This document shows, piece by piece, positions 6,790 through 12,921 of a stretch of DNA of 12,921 nucleotides. The translations under genes were made by a program, and so were the position numbers. The number at the start of each line of letters is the position of its first letter. Within the stretch, counting starts at the first letter, position 1. The notes beneath the pieces are model-generated. The model was not told the DNA's origin, ran no database searches, and saw only the letters and a program-made list of their open reading frames with translations. This DNA comes from Rhodobacterales bacterium UBA5972 (lineage in GTDB: Bacteria > Pseudomonadota > Alphaproteobacteria > Rhodobacterales > Rhodobacteraceae). The DNA is taken from contig DJBQ01000064.1 of assembly GCA_002430125.1 (NCBI GenBank), positions 1 to 12,921 of the forward strand, given 5' to 3'.

Positions 6790-8772
6790 ATGCTGCGTTT
6801 GATTAAATCTGGGTCTGGATTTTGGGTGCTGCTGTTTGCCGCAACTTGGGGTCTATCGGCCTCATCGTTTGCAATCTACAAAGCACTTGATGCCCGGTGG
6901 ATCATTCGATTTCCAAAGAAATGGGAACTGCAATTAGACGGTGTGATCAGTGATTTTTTGACGTGGCTGGTGGAAAGTGCCGGCTTTCATTTTTTTTCCT
7001 TCAAAGATCTCACGCGTGGTATTGCGGCGGTGATTGAGGCGCCATACCAGTTTTTTCGCAATTTGCTGATTGAAGGCTTTTCAACTGGTTTTGGCGAGAC
7101 TGCGACGCAGCTGTCGCCCTCGCTGAGTTGGATTGCTATTGTGGTGTGTGTGACTCTGGTGGGGCGCTTTGCGCGCGACTGGAAATTGGCAGCCCTTGTT
7201 GGCGTTTGTTTTTTATATTTGGCAATTTTCGGTCGGTGGCAAAGTGCAATGATCACGCTGTCCTCGATCCTGATCGCTGTGCCGATTGGCGTTGTTGGTG
7301 GGCTATTTTTAGGCATTGCGGCCTATCGCTTTCAGTGGGTCAATCTGGCGCTGCGGCCAATTTTGGACCTAATGCAGACGGTGCCGGTTTTTGCGTATCT
7401 TGTGCCAATTTTGATTTTGTTTGGTTTTGGCCCGGTGGCCGCATTGGTGGCAACGGTGATCTATGCAATGCCGCCAATGGTTCGCGTGACCATTATGGCC
7501 TTGCAAGCGGTGCCGAGTGAACTGCAAGAAGCTGGACGGATGGCAGGCTGCACGCGGCGCCAAATTATGTGGAAAGTTCTGGTGCCAGCCGCCACGCCAA
7601 CGCTGATGGTGGGGGTCAACCAAGTGATCATGCTGTCCCTGAATATGGTGATTATCGCCTCGATGATTGGGGCAGGTGGGCTTGGTTTTGATGTGCTGGC
7701 CTCGTTGCGTCGTCTAGATATTGGCGCAGGTATTGAGGCCGGGTTGGCCATCGTTGTGATGGCGATCGCGCTCGACCGGGCCAGTCAGGCGTTCTCCGAA
7801 CGCAAATATCAAGCGGCACGCCGCGGGAATTTTCTGCAATCCCATCCTTTGAGCAGCACGATGTTTATTGTAAGTGGGCTGACGTTGATCTTGGGTTTTT
7901 TTGTGCCAGCAGTGCAGAGCTATCCCGAAAGTTTAACCATCACAACCGGGCCGTTCTGGGCCGCGGCGGTGAAATGGGTGAACATCAATTTCTTCGATAC
8001 ATTCGAGGCCATAAAGGTCGTGATCTTGCAATGGCTTTTGCTGCCAGTGAAGCGTTTCTTCACGGGGATTCCATGGGCTTGGGGCATCCTCACCATGGGT
8101 CTCATCGGATGGCGGGTTGATGGTTGGAAACTAGGTGTAATGGCCGCTCTGATGATGGCGTTTATCGCCGCCAATGGTTTGTGGGCTAAGGCGATGGTAA
8201 CGATCTATCTGTGCAGCGTATCGGTTTTCATCGCCACAGTGATTGGCATTCCCTTGGGGATTTGGGCGGCCGAGAAGCCCCGTGCCGGAAAGATCATTCT
8301 TGGCCTGATGGACACGCTGCAGACCTTACCCAGCTTCGTGTATCTGATCCCCGTGATCATGTTGTTTCGAGTGGGAGACTTTAGTGCGATGATCGCAGTG
8401 GTTCTGTACGCGCTGGCCCCGGCGGTGCGGTATGCCGCCCACGGTCTGCGCGAGGTTCCCGAACAGATGGTCGAAGCTGGCTTGATGTCGGGGTGTACGC
8501 CGGGGCAAATTTTGCGCCGGGTCAAGCTGCCACTTGCCACGCCGCATTTGTTGTTGGGGTTGAACCAGACGACAATGCTGGCACTGTCAATGCTGGTGAT
8601 TACTGCCCTGGTTGGCACGCGGGATCTGGGCCAAGAAGTGTACATCGCGCTGACAAAAGCCAACGCAGGCTCTGGTATTATAGCTGGCTTATCTGTTGCC
8701 TTCATTGCGATCATTTCGGACCGAATTGTCAACGCTTTAGCAGATAAACAGCGTAAAAGACTGGACTTATAA
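6790..8772 (+). CDS. Quaternary-amine ABC transporter permease, two fused ProW-type domains
   Basis: This 660-residue inner-membrane permease is about twice the usual ProW length and contains two complete BPD_transp_1 units. Each unit has membrane helices ending in an EAA loop for docking the ATPase: VPSELQEAGRMAGCTRRQI with KVLVP (241-266), and VPEQMVEAGLMSGCTPGQI with RVKLP (556-581). Similar blocks follow each loop (ATPTLMVGVNQ and ATPHLLLGLNQ). The halves are joined by further hydrophobic segments at about 355-375 and 430-460. The fusion would make a single-chain pore, instead of a homodimer, resembling the large permeases of some marine betaine/TMAO systems. It starts immediately after the ATPase stop and ends in TAATG, overlapping the kinase 2 start by one base, so translation is probably coupled. 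Confidence 0.9.
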   Translation: MLRLIKSGSGFWVLLFAATWGLSASSFAIYKALDARWIIRFPKKWELQLDGVISDFLTWLVESAGFHFFSFKDLTRGIAAVIEAPYQFFRNLLIEGFSTGFGETATQLSPSLSWIAIVVCVTLVGRFARDWKLAALVGVCFLYLAIFGRWQSAMITLSSILIAVPIGVVGGLFLGIAAYRFQWVNLALRPILDLMQTVPVFAYLVPILILFGFGPVAALVATVIYAMPPMVRVTIMALQAVPSELQEAGRMAGCTRRQIMWKVLVPAATPTLMVGVNQVIMLSLNMVIIASMIGAGGLGFDVLASLRRLDIGAGIEAGLAIVVMAIALDRASQAFSERKYQAARRGNFLQSHPLSSTMFIVSGLTLILGFFVPAVQSYPESLTITTGPFWAAAVKWVNINFFDTFEAIKVVILQWLLLPVKRFFTGIPWAWGILTMGLIGWRVDGWKLGVMAALMMAFIAANGLWAKAMVTIYLCSVSVFIATVIGIPLGIWAAEKPRAGKIILGLMDTLQTLPSFVYLIPVIMLFRVGDFSAMIAVVLYALAPAVRYAAHGLREVPEQMVEAGLMSGCTPGQILRRVKLPLATPHLLLGLNQTTMLALSMLVITALVGTRDLGQEVYIALTKANAGSGIIAGLSVAFIAIISDRIVNALADKQRKRLDL

Positions 8773-9644
8773 TGGAAGATATCCAACACAAAGTGGCCGC
8801 CCTAAGCTGTTTTAACGATCCGCAGGATGTCACGGCTTTGGCTGGTGGCCTGACCAATGTCAACATTTTGGTCCATGACGGTGGGCGCAAATATGTGGTG
8901 CGGTTTGGTGATGATATTCCACAACATGGTGTGATGCGTTGGAACGAACTGGCGCTGTCAAAAGCGGCGAGCACTGCAGGATTTTCGCCGGCGGTGATTT
9001 ATTCTGAGCCGGGCGTGCTGGTGCTTGATTTCATCGAGGCCAAGACCTTGGCAGAGGTTGATGTGCGGGATCCGGCCACTTTGACCCGCATCGTTGCACT
9101 GATTGCAAAAATGCATCGCGAAATCGGTGCACATCTGATGCAGCCTGCCTTGGCGTTTTGGCCGTATCATGTGAACCGGTCCTATATCGTCCGGCTAATA
9201 TCGGATGGGTCTAGGCACCAAAAGTCACTGCCCGCAATGCTTGCGCAGAACAACCAACTTGAAGCGGCGACCGGCCCCATTGAAATGGTGATCGGCCACA
9301 ATGACCTTTTGGCGGCCAATATTTTGGATGATGGCAAGCGGCTGTGGTTGATTGACTGGGAATATGGCGGCTTCACCTCTCCGTTGTTCGATCTTGCCGG
9401 GCTGGCCTCTAATAACGGTCTTTCCGAGACGCAAGAACGCATGATGTTGGCGCAATATTTTGATCAAGATGCCGATGCGCAATGGCGTGGGTATTGTGCG
9501 TTTAAATGCAGTTCTTTAATGCGCGAAACGCTTTGGTCAATGACGTCTGAAATTCACTCTGACATCGATGCAGATTATCGCGCATACACTGCTGAAAATA
9601 TGGATAAGCTCACCTCGGCACTTGCCGAATTCTTTCAAATATAA
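8772..9644 (+). CDS. Choline/ethanolamine kinase-family phosphotransferase (paralog 2)
   Basis: This 290-residue cytoplasmic kinase has the full choline-kinase signature: GGLTNVNILV (25-34) in the N-lobe, IGHNDLLAANIL (174-185, with Asp178 and Asn183) as catalytic loop, and LIDWEYGG (193-200, Asp195 for metal) followed by SPLFDLAGLASNNGLS. It is closer to canonical bacterial choline kinases (LicA-like) than paralog 1. Phosphorylation of choline, ethanolamine or a related amino alcohol is therefore a reasonable guess; the substrate is not shown. Its start codon overlaps the permease stop (TAATG), which ties the kinase to import: the solute could be phosphorylated as it enters and so trapped. 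Oxidoreductase 2 starts 8 nt after its stop. Confidence 0.87.
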   Translation: MEDIQHKVAALSCFNDPQDVTALAGGLTNVNILVHDGGRKYVVRFGDDIPQHGVMRWNELALSKAASTAGFSPAVIYSEPGVLVLDFIEAKTLAEVDVRDPATLTRIVALIAKMHREIGAHLMQPALAFWPYHVNRSYIVRLISDGSRHQKSLPAMLAQNNQLEAATGPIEMVIGHNDLLAANILDDGKRLWLIDWEYGGFTSPLFDLAGLASNNGLSETQERMMLAQYFDQDADAQWRGYCAFKCSSLMRETLWSMTSEIHSDIDADYRAYTAENMDKLTSALAEFFQI

Positions 9645-9652
9645 GGCCTAAA

Positions 9653-12085
9653 ATGACCCTTCCAACCTCTTCTAAAATTATTATTGTCGGCGGCGGTATC
9701 ATCGGTTGCTCGACGGCGTATCATCTGGCGCAAATGGACCAAGAAGTTCTGCTTTTGGAAAAGGCACAGCTAACCTCAGGCTCAACCTGGCACGCTGCCG
9801 GTCTTGTGGGACAACTGCGCTCGAGCGCGAACATCACGCAGTTGTTGGGGTATTCTATTGATTTGTACAACGCGCTCGAGGCCGAAACCGGTCTAGCTAC
9901 AGGTTGGAAGATGAACGGCGGGTTGCGGTTGGCGTGCAATCAAGAACGCTGGACCGAGGTAAAGCGACAGGCAACCGCCGCGCATAGCTTTGGCCTTGAT
10001 ATGCAGCTGTTAACGCCACAAGAGGCACAAGATCTGTGGCCGCTGATGGATATCGGCGACGTCGTTGGCGCGGCCTTTTTGCCAACAGATGGGCAGGCGA
10101 ACCCGTCTGACATTACGCAAGCCCTGGCTAAAGGTGCGCGCTCGAAAGGTGCCAAACTGGTTGAGAACATGCCGGTGACTGAGATCTTAACTGAAAAAGG
10201 TAAGATCGTCGGTGTGCGGACACCGGACGGGGACGTCAGCTGTGAAAAGCTGGTTCTGTGCAGTGGTCAATGGACACGTGAGCTGGCCAAACGCATTGGC
10301 GTCACTGTGCCGTTGGTGTCGGTCGAGCATCAATATATGATCACTGAATCGTTTGGTGTGCCGTCCAATTTGCCCACGTTGCGCGACCCAGACCGCTTGA
10401 CTTATTATAAAGAAGAAGTCGGTGGTTTAGTCATGGGCGGGTATGAGAAGAATGGCATACCGTGGGCCAAAGATGGTATTCCTGACCCGTTTGACTTTCA
10501 GCTGTTAGAATCGAACTTTGATCATTTTGAACAACTGGTTGAACTGTCGTTACCGCGGGTTCCTGCGCTGGAAACGGTCGGGGTTAAACAACTGATCAAT
10601 GGCCCTGAGAGCTTTACGCCCGACGGCAACTTTATTCTTGGCGAAGCGCCCGAGATGGCAAACGTCTTCATTGGCGCGGGGTTTAATGCCTATGGTATTG
10701 CGGCTGGTGGCGGCGCTGGAATGGCGCTGGCGGAATGGGTCGCCACTGGCGCGCCACCCTATGATCTCTGGCCGGTTGATATCCGTCGATTTGGTCGTCC
10801 ACATACTGATGAAGATTGGGTGCGCGAACGCGTTATGGAGGCCTATGGCAAGCACTATACAATGGCTTGGCCCTCTGAAGAACACGCCAGTGGCCGTCCA
10901 TGCCGCCGATCGCCTCTGTATGGCGCATTATTAGAGAGCGGCGCGGTGTTTGGTGAAAAACTTGGGTGGGAGCGTCCGAACTGGTTTGCAGCGGCTGGCG
11001 AAGAGGCGAAAGACATCTATACGTTCGACCGTCCCAACTGGCACGAGCCGGTTGCGCGTGAACACAAGGCCGCCCGCGAAGCGGCAGTGCTGTTCGACCA
11101 GACGTCTTTTGCAAAATTCATCCTGAAAGGTCCGGATGCTGAGGCGGCATTGAACTGGATTGCGTCCAACCGCGCGGACAAACCAGTAGGTTCAATTATT
11201 TACACGCAGATGTTGAACGATAAAGGTGGGATTGAGTGCGACCTAACCTGCGTGCGCACGGCCGAGGATGAATATTATATTGTCACTGGTACGGGCTATG
11301 CCACGCATGATTTCAATTGGATCTCCAAAAATATTCCACCGGAGATGAAGGCGCAATTGGTCGACGTGACCTCATCTAACGCGGTGCTATCGCTATTTGG
11401 TCCCAATGCACGCAGCATTTTGGCGGCCTGCACCCGCGATGATGTGAGCCATGCTGCATTCGCTTTTGGTCAGGCGAAAACCATTGGTATTGCCGGCTGC
11501 CCAATTCTGGCTTTGCGGATCACCTATGTTGGTGAACTGGGCTGGGAATTGCATCTACCGGCGGAATACGCGTTGACGGTTTTCAATGCTTTGCACGCGG
11601 TCGGCAAAGACCACGGTCTGCGCAATGCTGGCTACCGTGCCATTGAAACGCTTCGATTGGAAAAAGGCTATCGGGCTTGGAGTTCCGACATTGGCCCAGA
11701 TCACACGCCGGATGAAGCCGGTCTTGGTTGGGCGGTGAAGATGAAATCAAACATTGCATTCAAAGGCCGCGATGCCGTCAAAGCCCAGCGCGCAAATGGA
11801 ATCAAGAAGATCATGGCGACCTTTACCTGTGAGGGCGATGTCATTTTATCTGGTCGTGAAACCATCTATCGCAATGGCGCACGCTGTGGCTGGTTGTCGT
11901 CAGCGGGATATGGTCACACGGTGAGTAAAAGCATTGGTATGGGCTATGTGCGCAGCGATGATGTGCTCACGAAGCAGGATGTGATGGCGGGAGAATACGA
12001 ACTTGAGGTGGCCACCGTTCGCATCAAAGCGGATGTGGCGTTAGCGCCGCTGTTCGATCCAAAAATGGGCAAAGTCAAAGCGTGA
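9653..12085 (+). CDS. Dimethylglycine dehydrogenase-like FAD/folate oxidoreductase (paralog 2)
   Basis: This 810-residue protein is the more canonical of the two paralogs. The DAO-type FAD domain shows IVGGGIIGCS (11-20), STWHAAGL (44-51; His47 is at the covalent-FAD position of mammalian DMGDH), SVEHQY (223-228) and GFNAYGIAAGGGAG (343-356). The GcvT-like folate domain begins near 415 and carries Asp530 in IECDLT and GYRAIETLRLEKGYRAW (660-676). The end, PLFDPKMGKVK, is typical of the family. The expected reaction is N-demethylation of a dimethylglycine- or sarcosine-like compound, giving methylene-tetrahydrofolate. AAGG at 9643-9646 precedes the ATG. It is the last gene of the transporter operon, so it probably acts on the imported solute or a product of it. 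Specificity could also be for another secondary or tertiary amine. Confidence 0.87.
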   Translation: MTLPTSSKIIIVGGGIIGCSTAYHLAQMDQEVLLLEKAQLTSGSTWHAAGLVGQLRSSANITQLLGYSIDLYNALEAETGLATGWKMNGGLRLACNQERWTEVKRQATAAHSFGLDMQLLTPQEAQDLWPLMDIGDVVGAAFLPTDGQANPSDITQALAKGARSKGAKLVENMPVTEILTEKGKIVGVRTPDGDVSCEKLVLCSGQWTRELAKRIGVTVPLVSVEHQYMITESFGVPSNLPTLRDPDRLTYYKEEVGGLVMGGYEKNGIPWAKDGIPDPFDFQLLESNFDHFEQLVELSLPRVPALETVGVKQLINGPESFTPDGNFILGEAPEMANVFIGAGFNAYGIAAGGGAGMALAEWVATGAPPYDLWPVDIRRFGRPHTDEDWVRERVMEAYGKHYTMAWPSEEHASGRPCRRSPLYGALLESGAVFGEKLGWERPNWFAAAGEEAKDIYTFDRPNWHEPVAREHKAAREAAVLFDQTSFAKFILKGPDAEAALNWIASNRADKPVGSIIYTQMLNDKGGIECDLTCVRTAEDEYYIVTGTGYATHDFNWISKNIPPEMKAQLVDVTSSNAVLSLFGPNARSILAACTRDDVSHAAFAFGQAKTIGIAGCPILALRITYVGELGWELHLPAEYALTVFNALHAVGKDHGLRNAGYRAIETLRLEKGYRAWSSDIGPDHTPDEAGLGWAVKMKSNIAFKGRDAVKAQRANGIKKIMATFTCEGDVILSGRETIYRNGARCGWLSSAGYGHTVSKSIGMGYVRSDDVLTKQDVMAGEYELEVATVRIKADVALAPLFDPKMGKVKA

Positions 12086-12186
12086 TCTGTGGTGCCAAGT
12101 CTGGTTGGGGACGAAGTGTAAGGTCGATGCCCCCCCCTTGAAGATCCCTCAGGCGAGCAATGTTGGCTAGTTTGCGTCTGGAGTTT

Positions 12187-12262
12187 GTGGCCAGGCGTGA
12201 AAATACCCTGTGCGGCAAACTGGCGATCATCAAACGCGCTGATCGCCTAATTTTCTGGCCAC
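12187..12262. repeat. Nested inverted repeats downstream of the operon
   Basis: An outer perfect 8-bp inverted repeat, GTGGCCAG (12187-12194) with CTGGCCAC (12255-12262), encloses an inner one, GGCGATCA (12222-12229) with TGATCGCC (12240-12247). The inner stem has a 10-nt loop and is followed by TAATTTT. The inner part could serve as a weak intrinsic terminator for the operon ending at 12085. The outer repeat is not explained by that. Confidence 0.45.
12222..12254 (+). terminator. Possible intrinsic terminator of the transporter/oxidoreductase operon
   Basis: The perfect 8-bp stem GGCGATCA/TGATCGCC is followed by TAATTTT, a short U-rich tail. It lies about 140 nt after the last stop codon, with no gene between. 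The stem is only moderately GC-rich and the U-run is short and interrupted, so termination would be partial at best. Confidence 0.35.
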
Positions 12263-12635
12263 TGCAGTTGCCACAGGTGCGAAGCCGCGAAAGAGTATGG
12301 CGGTTGGTGTCCCCGTATAAGTTTGGGGCATGTCCGTGATGTAAAAGGGTGGGCTTATCGGCCAAGGTTCCTAAAGCAAGGTTAAAGTTTTATCACGTGC
12401 CGGATCATTTTAGCATGCGTGATACGCAAATAACATTTGGCTGGCAGAGTAGGCCAGATCGTTATGATCTGCGGGTTTATGCGGCGCAGAGGCTTCAATT
12501 ATGTCTACGGTAGCTTTTGCAACACTTACGGCAATTTAAGCTACATTCATACCCGTTGCATGCGAAACTGTGAGCGCGCAGTCTATATACTAAAGCAAGC
12601 CCAAGCATTTAAATTTATGATATACTGCGAGTCGT

Positions 12636-12921
12636 TAAGGACCCGAAAAAGTTGTTGATGTTCGCGCGCAAATGGATTCTTGTTTCCGTATGAACCGTTC
12701 AAATTTTCTTTCCCTTGAGGACCGCGGCGAACTTCTGGTGTGTGTGAAGCGACAGCGGGAGGATCATGGCGTTGCACGGCGGGCAAATGCGCTTTTACTG
12801 TTGGATGACGGCAAGTCCTGTGTCGAGATTGCGTAGGTACTTTACCTTGATGATGACACGGTGCGTGGCTGGCGCAAACAATATCTAGCCGAGGGCTCGG
12901 ATGCAGTGGCTTATGATGGTT
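12636..12921 (+). mobile_element. IS630-family element, left part (cut by window end)
   Basis: The transposase reading frame from 12690 marks an IS630-type element running off the right edge. These elements insert at TA. A TA at 12636-12637, before GGACCCGAAAAAGTTG, is a plausible left border. The terminal inverted repeat cannot be confirmed because the right end is not in the window. Confidence 0.4.
12690..12921 (+). pseudogene. IS630-family transposase, N-terminal part with internal stop, cut by window end
   Basis: The frame from ATG 12690 gives the helix-turn-helix DNA-binding N-terminus of an IS630-type transposase: FLSLEDRGELL, HGVARRANALLLLDDGKSC, then after a TAG at 12834-12836 VLYLDDDTVRGWRKQYLAEG in the same frame. 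The sequence continues in frame on both sides of the stop and family members usually have a lysine-type residue there (as I recall, EIAKVLYLDD). A point mutation AAG to TAG would therefore explain it. An in-frame ATG at 12672 is an alternative start. The DDE catalytic part lies outside the window. The copy is probably inactive unless the stop is suppressed. Confidence 0.75.

Larger units (their letters stand above)
12086..12671. other. Non-coding stretch without a convincing gene
   Basis: Both strands were read. Only short open frames occur, with TTG-type starts, no ribosome binding sites and no recognisable motifs. The stretch holds an 8-C run (12130-12137), nested inverted repeats (12187-12262) and a small hairpin CAGATC-GTTAT-GATCTG (12455-12471). 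It passes from island DNA into the flank of an IS630-type element. Confidence 0.6.

Noticed and set aside
4729..8772. Naming the transporter TmoXWV (TMAO uptake)
   Set aside because: The double permease and binding protein resemble it, but there is no trimethylamine monooxygenase or TMAO demethylase gene in the window, and ligand residues cannot be assigned without alignment.
12075..12365. 96-codon minus-strand frame in the right flank
   Set aside because: It starts at TTG without a ribosome binding site, covers the inverted repeats and the 8-C run, overlaps the end of oxidoreductase 2 and shows no domain.
12230..12370. Minus-strand frame of 47 codons between stops with protein-like composition (TPTAILFRGFAPVATAVARK)
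   Set aside because: It could be a gene remnant, but it has no start near its upstream end, is short and I do not recognise it.
12437..12658. 73-codon plus-strand frame before the transposase
   Set aside because: It begins at TTG, lacks a ribosome binding site and has a composition without recognisable motifs.
12653..12659. A further TGTTGAT copy in the IS630 flank
   Set aside because: It is single, without a partner at 10-11 bp, and belongs to the insertion element; one or two chance copies are expected.

Overview
The window most likely comes from a marine alphaproteobacterium of the Rhodobacterales (Roseobacter group). The protein families, moderate GC content and gene order fit that group. 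This is a judgement from familiarity, not from a database search, and I cannot name the genus. Transposase debris at the right end and a broken repeat gene at the left end suggest an accessory island in an IS-rich genome.

Layout. Positions 1-246 hold the end of a Sel1-repeat protein whose last repeat stops abruptly. Positions 347-3698 are a two-gene unit: a dimethylglycine-dehydrogenase-like FAD/folate oxidoreductase (oxidoreductase 1), then a choline-kinase-fold phosphotransferase (kinase 1). A HisN-type inositol-monophosphatase-fold phosphatase lies on the minus strand (4568-3756) and converges on kinase 1. From the same intergenic region (4569-4728) a five-gene plus-strand unit departs: a quaternary-amine substrate-binding protein, the ABC ATPase, a 660-residue double permease, kinase 2 and oxidoreductase 2 (ends 12085). 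The last 830 bases contain no convincing gene until an IS630-type transposase fragment with an internal stop.

How the genes may work together (inference). The transporter should import a small betaine, choline or methylamine-N-oxide type solute. The two oxidoreductases should oxidatively remove N-methyl groups and pass the one-carbon unit to tetrahydrofolate. The two kinases and the phosphatase suggest that a hydroxylated substrate or intermediate is phosphorylated and dephosphorylated on the way. The duplicated pair (oxidoreductase plus kinase), one on each side of the transporter and phosphatase, is the most striking thing here. I know of no described pathway with this composition.

Regulation. 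A heptamer TGTTGAT/ATCAACA is clustered in the two promoter regions that would drive these genes. Four half-sites at 10-11 bp spacing precede oxidoreductase 1. A tandem pair at 10 bp spacing lies between the phosphatase and the binding-protein gene. In both regions the last TGTTGAT forms part of a possible -35 box, followed 17 bp later by TGAAAT or TGGAAT. This suggests one regulator for the whole island. No regulator gene is visible in the window.
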